Below are positions 23,957-33,370 of a DNA stretch of 64,000 nt, in pieces (the stretch's first letter is position 1; each line of letters begins with the position of its first letter). The position numbers and the translations under genes were made by a program. This DNA comes from Paeniglutamicibacter quisquiliarum (GTDB lineage: Bacteria > Actinomycetota > Actinomycetes > Actinomycetales > Micrococcaceae). The notes beneath the pieces were generated by a model. It saw only the letters and a program-made list of their open reading frames with translations. It was not told where the DNA came from and did not search any database. The stretch is taken from NCBI RefSeq assembly GCF_019084045.1, contig NZ_JAHRED010000001.1:248001-312000 (forward strand), in the 5' to 3' direction.

Positions 23957-24898
23957 TCAGCCCAGCAGGAGCGTGATCACCAGCGTCACCGGCAGGGCCA
24001 GCAGGGTGCTGCAGAGCACCACCTCGCGGACCACGGTGGTGTCCAGCCTGAACTGCTGTGAAAAGAGCAGCACGTTCTGCGCCGTGGGAAGAGCCGCCAT
24101 GATCACCACCCCGAGCAGCGCGGTGCCCTGCAGCCCGAACACGAAGGCGCCGAAGACCCACGCCACCAGCGGCATGAAGGCCATCTTGAAGAAGGTGGCC
24201 AGGAAGACCTCGCCGCGCAGCGACTTCTCCGCCAGCGGGCGCTGCCCGTAGAGCGACATGCCAAAGGCCATCAGCAGCAGCGGGATGGAGGCCTGGCCCA
24301 GCATGTCCAGCGGGATGTGGATGACCCGGGGCAGGTGCAGGTTGAAGGCGGCGAAGAGCGCTCCGATGAACGTGGCGATGGTGACCGGGTTGGCGATGGA
24401 GCGCAGGATGGTCTTGCCCAAGGGTGTCTGGTGCTGCCGGTTTCCGGCGGCGCGGGCGGCCAGGGCGAAGAAGCACAGGTAGACCGGGGCGATCAGCAGC
24501 AGCTGGGCGATGAGGACCGAGACCACCGGGTTGGTGCTTCCCACCGCGTAGAGCGCCAGCGGGACGCCGATGTTTCCGGCGTTGACGTAGCTGGTGGACA
24601 TGGCGGCACCGGGAAGCCGGGTCGCCGGCACCTTGAGGAAAAGCCTGGCGCACAGCGCGTAGAGTCCGCCGGTCAGCGCTGCGGTGATGAGCGCTATCGG
24701 GGTGAACACCCCGATCACGGAGCGCAGGTCGGTGTCGGCCAGCAGGGTGAACATCAGCGCGGGATTGGTGATGTAGTAAATCAGCGGGGTCAGCCCGGTG
24801 GCGATGGATTCGCGCTTGCGCGGCAGGAACCGCGCGGTGGCCAGCCCGATGAAGATCAGGATCAGCACGATCGTGAAGCCCTGGAGCACTCCCTGCAC
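23957..24898 (-). CDS. AEC (auxin efflux carrier) family transporter
   Basis: About 313 residues and about ten membrane helices, arranged as two five-helix repeats. Recognisable are the N-terminal GFTIVLILIFIGLATARFLP, the substrate-region YITNPALMFTLLADTDL and NAGNIGVPLALYAVG, and LPTAQNVLLFSQQF in the second repeat. Bacterial members export or import organic acids such as malonate and malate. The start is taken as the GTG 4 bp after AGGAGG; a second GTG three codons on is possible. It lies alone between two terminators and next to the glucarate operon, so it may move an organic acid, but no direct link is visible. Confidence 0.85.
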   Translation of the reverse strand: MQGVLQGFTIVLILIFIGLATARFLPRKRESIATGLTPLIYYITNPALMFTLLADTDLRSVIGVFTPIALITAALTGGLYALCARLFLKVPATRLPGAAMSTSYVNAGNIGVPLALYAVGSTNPVVSVLIAQLLLIAPVYLCFFALAARAAGNRQHQTPLGKTILRSIANPVTIATFIGALFAAFNLHLPRVIHIPLDMLGQASIPLLLMAFGMSLYGQRPLAEKSLRGEVFLATFFKMAFMPLVAWVFGAFVFGLQGTALLGVVIMAALPTAQNVLLFSQQFRLDTTVVREVVLCSTLLALPVTLVITLLLG

Positions 24899-24920
24899 AT
24901 GGCCTCCTGAAACGGCGTCT

Positions 24921-24946
24921 AAAAAGCGGGCGCGATCCACGCCCGC
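24921..24946 (-). terminator. intrinsic terminator of the glucarate operon (minus strand)
   Basis: Read on the minus strand, GCGGGCG (24946-24940), a 7-nt loop, CGCCCGC (24932-24926), then TTTTTA. This is a classical stem plus T-run facing the end of the kdgD-KGSADH-gudD transcript. Confidence 0.75.
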
Positions 24947-24957
24947 GCTTAAGCATG

Positions 24958-25009
24958 GCAGGGACGCGGGGAACGTTCCGACGAACGTTTCCCGCGTCCC
25001 TGCTTTTTA
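24958..25009. terminator. long terminator hairpin after gudD
   Basis: A 21-bp stem (24958-24978 with 24983-25003, one wobble pair) with loop CGAC and TTTTTAT on the plus side. It lies 24 bp downstream of the gudD stop and probably stops transcription from either direction. Confidence 0.85.
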
Positions 25010-25032
25010 TGGGGCGTTTTGCAAGATCGGCG

Positions 25033-26364
25033 CTAGCGGACCAGCGCCGGGGACTTCGCGTTGAATTCCCATCCGGGAATCAGGTACTGCATGGATGCCG
25101 CGTCGTCGCGCGAGCCCAGCCCGTGTTCCAGGTAGAGCTCGTGCGCCTCGGCCAGCCGGGTGCGGTCCAGGGTGACGCCCAGGCCCGCACGCGCGGGGAC
25201 CTTGATCTCGCCGTCGCGGATCAGCAACGGCTCCTCGGTCAGTCCCTGCCCGTCCTGCCAGATCCAGTGGGTGTCCAGTGCGGTGATCGTACCCGGGGCG
25301 GCGGCACCGACCTGGGTGAACATGGCAAGCGAGATGTCGAAGTGGTTGTTCGAGTGCGAACCCCACGTCAGCCCGAACTCGTTGCAGAGCTGGGCCACGC
25401 GCACGGACCCCGCCATGGTCCAGAAGTGCGGATCGGCCAGCGGGATGTCCACGGCGTTGGAGCGCACCGCGTGGGACATTTCGCGCCAGTCGGTGGCGAT
25501 CATGTTGGTGGCCGTCTGCAGGCCGGTGGCCCGCCGGAACTCGGCCATCACCTCGCGCCCGGAGAACTTGCCCTCGGCGCCGCACGGGTCCTCGGCGTAG
25601 GCAACGACTCCGGCCATGCGCTTGCCCAGGCGGATGGCATCCTGCAGCAGCCAGCCGCCGTTGGGATCCAGGGTGATGCGGGCCTCGGGGAAGCGCTGCT
25701 TCAGCGCGATGACCGCGTCGACCTCCGCATCGCCTTCCTGCACGCCGCCCTTGAGCTTGAAGTCCTTGAACCCGTAGCGCTTTTGCGCGGCCTCGGCGAG
25801 CCTGACGATGGCCGCAGGCGTCATGGCCTCTTCGCGGCGGACCCGCTCCCAGTCATCGGTGCCGTTGGGCTCGCGCAGGTAGGGCAGGTCGGTGTCATCC
25901 GGGTTGCCCACATAGAAGAGGTAGCCGAGCATCGGCACCGCATCGCGCTGCTGCCCGTCGCCCAGCAGCTCCGCGACCGGAACGCCGAGGAACTGGCCGT
26001 GAAGGTCCAGCAGCGCCGACTCGATGGCGGTGACCGCGTGCACCGTGGTGCGCAAATCGAAGGTCTGTGCACCGCGGCCGCCCGCATCGCGGTCGGCAAA
26101 CTTGGTGGCGACCTCGCGCAGCAGCGAGCGGTAGCGGGCCACCGGGGCGCCGATCAGCAGTTCGCCGGCCTCCTCGATGGTGCTGCGGATCGCCTCGCCG
26201 CCGGGCACCTCGCCCAGGCCGGTCCGGCCATCGGAGTCGGTGATGATGGTGATGTTGCGGGTGAAGAACGGGCCGTGGGCGCCGGAGAGGTTCAGCAGCA
26301 TCGAGTCGTGCCCGGCGACCGGGACGACCTCGATGGCTGCAATGGTGGGTTGCGTGGTGCTCAT
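25033..26364 (-). CDS. gudD: glucarate dehydratase
   Basis: 443 residues, the normal GudD length of about 445. It converts D-glucarate (and usually L-idarate) to 5-dehydro-4-deoxy-D-glucarate with Mg2+. All subgroup signatures are present: FKLKGGV (Lys pair), TLDPNGGW (Asp ligand), [17 protein letters not shown] (Glu ligand), [21 protein letters not shown] and [15 protein letters not shown] with the catalytic His. It overlaps the preceding KGSA dehydrogenase stop by 4 bp (ATGA) and ends the operon kdgD-KGSADH-gudD. With those two genes it completes the route glucarate to 2-oxoglutarate. The start MSTTQP has GGAG upstream. Confidence 0.95.
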   Translation of the reverse strand: MSTTQPTIAAIEVVPVAGHDSMLLNLSGAHGPFFTRNITIITDSDGRTGLGEVPGGEAIRSTIEEAGELLIGAPVARYRSLLREVATKFADRDAGGRGAQTFDLRTTVHAVTAIESALLDLHGQFLGVPVAELLGDGQQRDAVPMLGYLFYVGNPDDTDLPYLREPNGTDDWERVRREEAMTPAAIVRLAEAAQKRYGFKDFKLKGGVQEGDAEVDAVIALKQRFPEARITLDPNGGWLLQDAIRLGKRMAGVVAYAEDPCGAEGKFSGREVMAEFRRATGLQTATNMIATDWREMSHAVRSNAVDIPLADPHFWTMAGSVRVAQLCNEFGLTWGSHSNNHFDISLAMFTQVGAAAPGTITALDTHWIWQDGQGLTEEPLLIRDGEIKVPARAGLGVTLDRTRLAEAHELYLEHGLGSRDDAASMQYLIPGWEFNAKSPALVR

Positions 26365-27968
26365 GCGTTTTCTCCGGCGGTCTTCAGGGTGCCGTCGATG
26401 CGGCGGGTCAGCTTCCACGGGTTGCCCTGCCGCAGCGGGGCCGGCAGCAGCGAGTCGGGGATGTTCTGGTAGGCGACCGGGCGCAGGAAGCGCTCAATGG
26501 CCAGGGTGCCGACAGAGGTGGTGCGGGTGTCGGAGGTTGCCGGGAACGGTCCGCCGTGGACCATGGCATGCCCGACCTCGACCCCGGTGGGCCAGCCGTT
26601 GACCAGGATGCGTCCTGCCTTGCGCTCCAGGATGGGCAGCACCGCGGCGACCAGTTCGTGGTCGGCGTCGTTCAGTTGCAGGGTCGCGGTGAGCTGGCCC
26701 TCCAGCTTGGACAGGGCGCTGGCCAGGTCGACTGCGTTCTCGTAGCGGATGACCAGGGAGGCCGCGCCGAAGATCTCCTCGTGCAGCACCGGGTTCTCCA
26801 GCAGCTGCGCCACCCCGGTGGAGAAGATGGACGGGGCCGGGGCGTTTTCGCCTGTCCCCGGCTTGCCGCGGCCCAGGACCTCGACGCCGGGCTGGGCTCC
26901 CAGGTTGTGGACTCCCTGGACCCAGGAGTTGAAGATGCCTTCGGTGAGCATGGTCTGTCCGGCGGCGTTGGCCGTCTCGGTGCGCAGCGCCTCGGCGAAC
27001 TTGTCGCCTTCTTCGCCTGCCGGGACAAAGACCAGTCCCGGTGCGGTGCAGAGCTGGCCGCTGGAACCGGTGACCGAACCCAGGTAGGCCCTGGCATGTC
27101 CTGCGGCATCCTCGGCCAGTGCCCCGGCGAAGAAGATGACCGGGTTGATGGAGCTCATCTCGGCGTAGACCGGGATCGGCTCCGGGCGTGCTGCGGCGGT
27201 GGCCATGAGCGCGGTGCCGCCGCCGCGGGAACCGGTGAAGCCCACGGCCTTGATGCGCGGGTCGGAGACCAGCGCCTGGCCGATGCTTGCGCCCGGTCCG
27301 TAGACCAGCGAGAAGATTCCCGGGTGCAGGTTGGCTTCGGCGATGGCCTGGGTGATGGCCCTGCCCACGATCTCGCTGGTGCCCGGGTGGGCGTTGTGTG
27401 CCTTGAAGACCACAGGGCAGCCGGCGGCCAGTGCCGAGGCGGTGTCCCCGCCGGCGGTGGAGAAGGCCAGGGGGAAGTTGGACGCACCGAACACCGCCAC
27501 CGGACCCACCGGGATCTTGCGCTGGCGGATGTCCACCCGCGGCATCGGCGTGCGCTCCGGCAGTGCCGGGTCGATCCGCACCCCGTGGTGGTCGCCCGCC
27601 CGCACCACCTGGGCGAAGAGCCGCAGCTGGTTGCAGGTGCGACCGCGCTCGCCGACCAGCCGCGCCTCCGGAAGCCCGGTCTCCGCCATGGCGCGGGCCA
27701 CCAGCTCCTCGCCCACGGCCTCGATGTTCGCGGCGATCGCCTCGAGGAAGGAGGCGTGGGTTTCCGGGTCAAGGGAACGGAAGGACTCGAAGGCGTCCTC
27801 GGCCGCGATTGTGGCCAGCGCCAGCTGGTCGGTGTCGATCAGCGAGTAGGCCGGGTCGAGGCCCTGGTTGGTGGCGGGGTTGAAGCCGCGCACCTCGCCG
27901 CCGTTTCCGTCGGTGTGGGCTCCGGCCAGGATGGACTGGCCGGTCAGTTGCTGGGTATCCGTGGACAT
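26361..27968 (-). CDS. 2,5-dioxovalerate (2-oxoglutarate semialdehyde) dehydrogenase
   Basis: 535 residues, typical of the KGSADH branch, which is longer than general aldehyde dehydrogenases. It oxidises 2-oxoglutarate semialdehyde to 2-oxoglutarate with NAD(P). Seen here: [20 protein letters not shown], the nucleotide-loop GFTGSRGGG, the general-base Glu in [10 protein letters not shown], and the catalytic Cys in [12 protein letters not shown]. It lies between kdgD (63-bp gap) and gudD (4-bp overlap), the second step after KdgD in glucarate/galactarate breakdown. The product enters the TCA cycle. Confidence 0.94.
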   Translation of the reverse strand: MSTDTQQLTGQSILAGAHTDGNGGEVRGFNPATNQGLDPAYSLIDTDQLALATIAAEDAFESFRSLDPETHASFLEAIAANIEAVGEELVARAMAETGLPEARLVGERGRTCNQLRLFAQVVRAGDHHGVRIDPALPERTPMPRVDIRQRKIPVGPVAVFGASNFPLAFSTAGGDTASALAAGCPVVFKAHNAHPGTSEIVGRAITQAIAEANLHPGIFSLVYGPGASIGQALVSDPRIKAVGFTGSRGGGTALMATAAARPEPIPVYAEMSSINPVIFFAGALAEDAAGHARAYLGSVTGSSGQLCTAPGLVFVPAGEEGDKFAEALRTETANAAGQTMLTEGIFNSWVQGVHNLGAQPGVEVLGRGKPGTGENAPAPSIFSTGVAQLLENPVLHEEIFGAASLVIRYENAVDLASALSKLEGQLTATLQLNDADHELVAAVLPILERKAGRILVNGWPTGVEVGHAMVHGGPFPATSDTRTTSVGTLAIERFLRPVAYQNIPDSLLPAPLRQGNPWKLTRRIDGTLKTAGENA

Positions 27969-28031
27969 TGCTGCTCCTGCGTCGGAAGTTGGGGTGTCGG
28001 TGAAGATGTCGGTGCGTCCTGCGGGGCCCGG

Positions 28032-28970
28032 CTAGACGGCCGCGGCGGCGGGCATCAGGCCCGCCTGCTTCAGCAGTGCGCCCAAATCGGCCAGGTCCGC
28101 CTCGGTGAGGTTCTGCAGCGGCGGGCGCACCGGGCCGGCGTCGCGGCCGATGGCCTTCAGGCCGCCCTTGACGATGGAGACGCCGTAGCCTGCCACGCGG
28201 TCGCGGATGTCCAGGTATGGCAGCACGAAGCGCTTGAGCTTTTCGGTCACGGCGGCGTGGTCCTGGTTGCGGACGTCCTGGTAGAAGTCCAGGGCGAACT
28301 CCGGAACGAAGTTGTACATGGCCGAGGAATAGGTGCTCATGCCCAGCTGCAGCAGCGGCAGGGCGAAGGTCTCGGCGGTGGGCAGGCCGCCGAGGTAGAA
28401 GAGGCGGTCGCCGTTCCTGGTGTAGACCCGGGTCAGGTGCTCGATGTCGCCGGTGGCGTCCTTGAACCCGATGAAGTTTTCGTGGGTGTCGGCCAGGCGT
28501 GCCACGGTGTCGGCCGAGTAGATGGCGTTGGCGCGGTTGTAGACGATGACGCCGGTGGAGGTGGCGGAGCAGACGGCCGAGGCGTGGTTGAACAGGCCCT
28601 CCTGGTCGCATTCGGTCAGGTACGGCGGCAGCAGCAGCACGCCCTGCGCGCCGGCGGCCTCGGAGTCCCGGGCGTTGAGGATGGCCTGCTTGGTGGAGCC
28701 TCCGGCCGAGCCGAGCACCGGAACGCGGTCGCCGGCTTCCTCGACGGCCATGCGCACCACGCGGGCCGATTCCTCGGGGGTGAGGGTGAAGCCCTCGCCG
28801 GTGCCGCCGGCGGCGAAGAGACCCGCCACGCCGAAGCTGGACTGCCAGTCGAGGTGGCTGCGGTAGCCGGCCTCGTCGATTTCCAGGTTCGCATCGAAGG
28901 CTGTCACCGGGAAGGAGAGCAGTCCGTCCTTGAGCTTGGCGGCAAGTTCGGCGGGGGTGTACGTGGCCAT
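28032..28970 (-). CDS. kdgD: 5-dehydro-4-deoxyglucarate dehydratase (decarboxylating)
   Basis: 312 residues, DapA superfamily TIM barrel. It converts 5-dehydro-4-deoxyglucarate to 2-oxoglutarate semialdehyde, CO2 and water. LFAAGGTGEGFTLTPEE is the family's glycine-rich segment, VIVYNRANAIYS carries the active-site Tyr, and FIGFKDATGDIEHL holds the Schiff-base Lys. The ATG of MATYTP lies 9 bp after GAGGAG. It is the first gene of the glucarate operon, preceded by the conserved TTGGAC promoter element. Confidence 0.95.
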   Translation of the reverse strand: MATYTPAELAAKLKDGLLSFPVTAFDANLEIDEAGYRSHLDWQSSFGVAGLFAAGGTGEGFTLTPEESARVVRMAVEEAGDRVPVLGSAGGSTKQAILNARDSEAAGAQGVLLLPPYLTECDQEGLFNHASAVCSATSTGVIVYNRANAIYSADTVARLADTHENFIGFKDATGDIEHLTRVYTRNGDRLFYLGGLPTAETFALPLLQLGMSTYSSAMYNFVPEFALDFYQDVRNQDHAAVTEKLKRFVLPYLDIRDRVAGYGVSIVKGGLKAIGRDAGPVRPPLQNLTEADLADLGALLKQAGLMPAAAAV

Positions 28971-29046
28971 GGGGATACTCCTCAAGTCGGGGCGCCTCCA
29001 CGATGGCGTGGATCAGTGGCGGGCGATGGTGTTGTTCGTTGACCCC

Positions 29047-29077
29047 AGCCTAGGGAGCACCATCGATGCATGTCCAA
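29047..29077 (-). promoter_or_regulatory. TTGGAC-N19-TAGGCT promoter-like element (site 2)
   Basis: On the minus strand TTGGAC (29077-29072), a 19-bp spacer beginning ATGCAT, and TAGGCT (29052-29047), upstream of kdgD. Spacing and sequence match site 1 at 4.2 kb, site 3 at 38.7 kb and site 4 at 30.1 kb. Confidence 0.6.
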
Positions 29078-29096
29078 GCCCATATTTGTATTGTTT

Positions 29097-29113
29097 GATA
29101 CCCGTCGGGTATC
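29097..29113. promoter_or_regulatory. inverted repeat GATACCC-GTC-GGGTATC upstream of kdgD promoter
   Basis: A perfect 7+7 bp dyad lies 20 bp upstream of the kdgD TTGGAC element and 43 bp past the LysR stop. It is well placed for an activator site or for terminating the LysR message; no T-run is present. Confidence 0.45.
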
Positions 29114-29155
29114 GCAGGATTCGTGGCCCCCGCCCGCCCCGCGAAAGCCATGGCC

Positions 29156-30043
29156 CTAGGCCTGCATCGAGCCGCGCACGATCTGTGCCAGTTTGGTCAT
29201 CGCGGGATTCCGGGCATCGCGGTTCCAGATGGCATGCAGTTCCACCGCATCCTCCGCAATGTCCTCCAGCCGCAGGTAGCTCACGCCCTCGACGCCCAGC
29301 AGCTTGGCGCTTTCGGGCACAAAGGCGATGCCGCGCCCTGCCGCGACCAGCGTGATCATGGTCAGGACCTGGCTGACGGTGTGCACCACGTTCTGGTGCT
29401 CGATGTCGATCTGCCGCACCACCAGGTCATAGAAGTACCTGGCCTTCGTGGGGGAGTGCATGATTAAGGCCTCGCCCGCGAGGTCTTCGACAACGACCTC
29501 GCGCGGGAGCAGATCCAGCCGGTGCCCGGTGGGCACCGCAATGCAGAGCGACTCGGAGAAGAGCAGCTGAGATTCAAGCACCTTTTCGTCGAACGGCGGC
29601 CGGGCCAGGCCCAGGTCGATGTCCCCGTCGGCCAACCCGTTGACCTGTTCGCCCGTCACCATTTCGAAGAGCTCGAGGTGCACATTGGGCAGCTGCGTGG
29701 AGATCTCCGAAAGCAGGGGACCGAGCAGGCTGAAACCCGAGGCGGCGGTGAACCCGATGCGCAACTCGCCAAACTGCCCCGAGGCAATCCGCCGCGCGTT
29801 CAGCGGGGCGCGCTCGGCCGAAATCACCAGGCGCCGCGCGTCGACGAGGAACGCCTCCCCGGCCGCGGTGAGGCTGACCTTGCGGTTGTCGCGTTCGAGC
29901 AGCTCAACCCCGACGCTTCGTTCGAGTTTCTGGATTTGCCGGCTCAGCGGGGGTTGGGTCATATTCAGCCGTTCGGCGGCGCGCCCGAAATGCAGCTCCT
30001 CCGCGACGGCGACAAAACTTCGTGCTTGGTCCAAGGTGAACAA
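29156..30043 (-). CDS. LysR-family transcriptional regulator (glucarate operon)
   Basis: 295 residues from a TTG start. The choice rests on alignment with the LysR at 4.3 kb (both begin with a start codon followed by Phe, then five residues, then SFVAVAEELHFG) and on GAAAGG 6 bp upstream; an ATG ten codons earlier overlaps the divergent regulatory region. The helix-turn-helix RAAERLNMTQPPLSRQIQKLER is nearly identical to that paralogue, and the effector domain follows. It lies upstream of kdgD on the same strand and divergent from tctC, with conserved promoter elements on both sides. It probably activates aldarate catabolism and uptake. Confidence 0.92.
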   Translation of the reverse strand: MFTLDQARSFVAVAEELHFGRAAERLNMTQPPLSRQIQKLERSVGVELLERDNRKVSLTAAGEAFLVDARRLVISAERAPLNARRIASGQFGELRIGFTAASGFSLLGPLLSEISTQLPNVHLELFEMVTGEQVNGLADGDIDLGLARPPFDEKVLESQLLFSESLCIAVPTGHRLDLLPREVVVEDLAGEALIMHSPTKARYFYDLVVRQIDIEHQNVVHTVSQVLTMITLVAAGRGIAFVPESAKLLGVEGVSYLRLEDIAEDAVELHAIWNRDARNPAMTKLAQIVRGSMQA

Positions 30044-30081
30044 TTGATACCTTTCGGGAATCACTCCATGCATAGATGGGG

Positions 30082-30112
30082 TTGGACAAGCATCATAACT
30101 ATTTTCTAGGCT
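30082..30112 (+). promoter_or_regulatory. TTGGAC-N19-TAGGCT promoter-like element (site 4)
   Basis: TTGGAC (30082-30087), a 19-bp spacer beginning AAGCAT, and TAGGCT (30107-30112), upstream of the tctCBA-usp operon and divergent from LysR. GCAT plus the exact spacer length is shared with the other three sites; the remaining spacer sequence is AT-rich and different. Confidence 0.6.
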
Positions 30113-30197
30113 CAACCAGAAGTAGGCAACGTGTTGTGACTCACTCGCAGGTGGGGCCCGCCAGGCAACACGCATCGACAACCCAGGAGATCTCGCA

Positions 30198-31199
30198 ATG
30201 AAGAAGCAATTCACACGACGTGCAATGCTGTCCCTGGCCGCGGCCACCGCGGCTCTTTCGCTGGCCGCCTGCGGCGGAAACGTCGGCGGCGGTGCCGCCG
30301 AGGGAGCGACCTTCCCCAGCGGCCCGGTGACCCTGACCGTCGGCCAGGCCCCGGGCGGTTCCACCGACCTGATCGCCCGAGCCGCCGCCGAAGGCATGGC
30401 GGAGAAGCTGGGCGTTGCCATGCCGGTCGTCAACAAGCCCGGCGCCAACGGCGCCCTGGCCACCGAGGAAGTGGCGGCCATGAAGGCCGACGGCCAAAAC
30501 CTGATCCTGCTCAACGCCTCGTTGATCACCATCACCCCCTTGGCCGTCTCCGAGGCAGAGGCCGTTTCGCTGGAGGACCTGGACGTCATCGCCGGGCTGT
30601 CCCAGGACGACTACGTGATGGTTGCCAGCAAGGAATCGGGCGTCAAGTCGATCGAGGACCTGAAGAAGGGGGCTTCGAAGCTCTCCTTCGGCACCACCGG
30701 CGTGGGCACCGGTTCGCAGCTGGCCCAGGCGCTGCTGCTGGCGCAGGCCGAGATCGAGGGCACGACCGTTCCCTTCGACTCCGGCTCCCCGGCATTGACC
30801 GCGGTCATGGGCAACCAGGTCCAGGTCTCCACCATCCAGCTCGGCGAGGCCAAGCCGCAGATCGATGCCGGAACCGTGGTTCCGCTGGTGGTCTTCTCCT
30901 CCGAACGCAATGAATTCCTCCCGGACGTGCCGACCGCCATCGAGGCCGGCTACGACGTCCCGGTCTCGCAGTACCGCGCGATCGCCGCTCCCAAGGGCCT
31001 GAGCGCCGAGACCAAGACCGCACTCACCGACGCGGTCAAGGCAGCGGTCGCCAAGGACACCTACAAGTCCTTCAACGAATCCACCCTGCTGACCCCGAAG
31101 GAAATCACGGGCGAGGAAGTGGTGACCGAGTGGAACGAGCTGGCCGCCAAGTACAAGAAGCTGACCGAGGAGTACGACATCTCCCTGGCCTCGAAGTAG
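30198..31199 (+). CDS. tctC: tripartite tricarboxylate transporter substrate-binding lipoprotein
   Basis: 333 residues. The signal peptide has an RR pair and lipobox LAAC near residue 25. The mature part is a Bug/TctC-type binding protein: FPSGPVTLTVGQAPGGSTDLIARA, NKPGANGALATEEVA, and LSFGTTGVGTGSQLAQA. It captures a carboxylate outside the membrane and hands it to TctAB. Its operon has the same promoter element as the glucarate genes and is divergent from their LysR, which suggests the ligand is an aldarate such as glucarate or galactarate rather than citrate. That is inference. Confidence 0.92.
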   Translation: MKKQFTRRAMLSLAAATAALSLAACGGNVGGGAAEGATFPSGPVTLTVGQAPGGSTDLIARAAAEGMAEKLGVAMPVVNKPGANGALATEEVAAMKADGQNLILLNASLITITPLAVSEAEAVSLEDLDVIAGLSQDDYVMVASKESGVKSIEDLKKGASKLSFGTTGVGTGSQLAQALLLAQAEIEGTTVPFDSGSPALTAVMGNQVQVSTIQLGEAKPQIDAGTVVPLVVFSSERNEFLPDVPTAIEAGYDVPVSQYRAIAAPKGLSAETKTALTDAVKAAVAKDTYKSFNESTLLTPKEITGEEVVTEWNELAAKYKKLTEEYDISLASK

Positions 31200-31267
31200 C
31201 CCCTCGCCCGTTCCGCATCCCGGCAGCCACCTGAGGTGGCGCCCGCCAGATCCAAAGGAAGCACGCC

Positions 31268-31816
31268 ATGCGAGCAGACAAGCCGCCGCACCTCGAAGAA
31301 GCCCCGGCGCCGGACGAGGAAGAGATCCTGACGCCCGAGCAACTCGCGGAGGTCTGGGCAGCCGAGGCGCCCGAGCCCGCGGGGCCCGTGGCCAACCTGC
31401 TCTCCTCCCTGGTGGCGCTGGGCCTCGGCCTGGCGGGAATGCTGCTGTCGCTGAAGCTGGGATTGGGAACGCCGGCCGAACCGCGGCCGGGCATGTGGCC
31501 CTTCATCGTGAGCCTCGTCGTTGCCGTGCTGTCGGTGGTCCAGGTCGTCATCGGCCGCACCGGCGGCAAGGACGGGGAGAAGTTCTCCTCCTACTCCTGG
31601 TATGCGGCCATCGGCTTTGCCACGTTGATCGGCATGGTGCTGCTCATGCCGGTGGTGGGCTTCGAGATCCCCTCGCTGCTGCTCTGCTTCATCTGGATGA
31701 GGTGGCTCGGGGGCGAGCGCTGGCGCTCGGCAACCATGTACTCGATCCTGATTGTTGCCGCGTTCTACGCGATCTTCATTGCCGCACTCGGAACCACCAT
31801 CCCCCGACTTTTCTAA
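31268..31816 (+). CDS. tctB: tripartite tricarboxylate transporter small membrane subunit
   Basis: 182 residues. A cytoplasmic acidic N-terminal stretch of about 40 residues precedes four membrane segments (VANLLSSLVALGLGLAGMLL, PFIVSLVVAVLSVVQVVIG, YAAIGFATLIGMVLLMPVVG and the C-terminal YSILIVAAFYAIFIAALG), the usual TctB layout. Sequence conservation in this subunit is low, so the call relies on topology and position between tctC and tctA. AAAGGAAG precedes the ATG. Confidence 0.9.
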   Translation: MRADKPPHLEEAPAPDEEEILTPEQLAEVWAAEAPEPAGPVANLLSSLVALGLGLAGMLLSLKLGLGTPAEPRPGMWPFIVSLVVAVLSVVQVVIGRTGGKDGEKFSSYSWYAAIGFATLIGMVLLMPVVGFEIPSLLLCFIWMRWLGGERWRSATMYSILIVAAFYAIFIAALGTTIPRLF

Positions 31817-31840
31817 GTCACAGACCTAAAGGTAAACGGC

Positions 31841-33370
31841 ATGGATTTCTTCGGCCCGGTGTTGGACGGCTTTGGTGTTGTCCTGGACCCAACCAATCTT
31901 CTGTACTGCCTGCTCGGCGTCGCCATCGGCATGCTGATCGGCGTGCTGCCCGGCCTCGGCCCGGCGGCGACCATCGCCATCCTGCTTCCCCTGACCTACG
32001 GGGTGGAGCCGGTCACGGCGATCATCATGCTGGCGGGCATCTTCTACGGCGCCCAGTACGGCGGCACCATCACCTCGGTGCTGCTGCGCATTCCCGGCGA
32101 GGCAAGCTCCGTGGTCACAGTCTTTGACGGCTACGTGCTGGCCAAGCAGGGACGGGCGGGCACCGCCCTGGGCATCGCCGCCATCGGCTCCTTCGTCGGC
32201 GGCACCATCGGCATCATCGGGCTGACCTTCCTGGCTCCGCTGGTTGCAGGGTTCGCCCTGGACTTCGGTCCGCCCGAATACACCGCGCTGGCACTGCTGG
32301 GCATCCTGCTGGTGGCCACCATCTCCGGCGGCTCCAAGATCAAGGCCCTGATCGCCGCGGCCCTGGGCCTGTTCCTGGCCACGGTCGGCAGGGACATCTT
32401 CACCGGCGCCGAGCGCTTCACCTTCGGGAACCTGTCGCTGGCCGACGGCATCGACTTCGTGCCGATCGCCATGGGACTGTTCGGCGTGGGCGAGATCCTC
32501 TACAACCTGGAGGAGCGCCACCGCGCGGCGGCCGCCCCGGTCGCCGTGGCCAACGTCTGGCCCTCGCGCAAGGACCTGAAGCAGTCCTCGGGCGCCATCG
32601 GGCGCGGCTCGGTGCTGGGCTTCTTCCTGGGCATCCTGCCCGGCGGCGGGGCGACCATCGCCTCGCTGGCCGCCTATGCGGTGGAGAAGAAGCGCGCAAA
32701 GGATCCCTCGCGCTTCGGCAAGGGCGCCATCGAGGGCGTTGCCGGGCCGGAGTCTGCGAACAACGCGGCGGCCACCAGCTCCTTCATCCCGCTGCTCACC
32801 CTGGGCATCCCGGCCAACGCCACCATGGCAATCATCTTCGGGGCGCTGCTGATCCAGGGCTTGACCCCCGGCCCGCAGCTGATCACCGAGCAGCCCGAGC
32901 TGTTCTGGGGCGTGGTGAACTCCATGTACATCGGCAACATCCTGCTGCTGATCATGTCGATCCCGCTGGTGGGCCTGTTCGTGCGGATCCTGCGGATCCG
33001 CGCCGCGATCCTGGCGCCCATCACCGCGCTGATCACCATGCTGGGCGCCTACACGATCCGCAACTCGATGTTCGACGTCATGCTCGTGGTGCTCTTCGGG
33101 GCGGTCGGCTACCTGATGAAGAAGTTCGGCTTCGAACCCGGCCCGCTGGTGCTGGCATTCGTGCTCGGCAGCCTGCTCGAGTCCTCGCTGCGCCGCTCGT
33201 TGCTGGTGCTCGAGGGCGATCCGACCGGGTTCTTCAGCCGCCCGATCTCCGGCACCCTGCTGGTGATCTTCGTCTTCGTCGCGGTGTGGCCCATGGTCAA
33301 GACAGTGATCGAGAAGCGCAAGAAGGCAAACGCCCTCTTGTCCGAAACCAAGGTGAAGGAAAAGGTATGA
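31841..33370 (+). CDS. tctA: tripartite tricarboxylate transporter large membrane subunit
   Basis: 509 residues with about 11-12 membrane segments. The family signature GVLPGLGPAATIAILLPLTY is at about residues 35-54, and a second related segment, GILPGGGATIASLAAY, follows in the middle. Sodium- or proton-driven uptake of a carboxylate delivered by TctC is the known role. It starts 24 bp after tctB and overlaps the stress-protein gene by 4 bp. Confidence 0.94.
   Translation: MDFFGPVLDGFGVVLDPTNLLYCLLGVAIGMLIGVLPGLGPAATIAILLPLTYGVEPVTAIIMLAGIFYGAQYGGTITSVLLRIPGEASSVVTVFDGYVLAKQGRAGTALGIAAIGSFVGGTIGIIGLTFLAPLVAGFALDFGPPEYTALALLGILLVATISGGSKIKALIAAALGLFLATVGRDIFTGAERFTFGNLSLADGIDFVPIAMGLFGVGEILYNLEERHRAAAAPVAVANVWPSRKDLKQSSGAIGRGSVLGFFLGILPGGGATIASLAAYAVEKKRAKDPSRFGKGAIEGVAGPESANNAAATSSFIPLLTLGIPANATMAIIFGALLIQGLTPGPQLITEQPELFWGVVNSMYIGNILLLIMSIPLVGLFVRILRIRAAILAPITALITMLGAYTIRNSMFDVMLVVLFGAVGYLMKKFGFEPGPLVLAFVLGSLLESSLRRSLLVLEGDPTGFFSRPISGTLLVIFVFVAVWPMVKTVIEKRKKANALLSETKVKEKV

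Noticed and set aside
29156-30589. Extended 477-codon version of the LysR at 29-30 kb, starting beyond the tctC start
   Set aside because: The extra N-terminal 180 residues lie antisense to tctC and its promoter. The paralogous LysR and GAAAGG support the TTG start at 30043.
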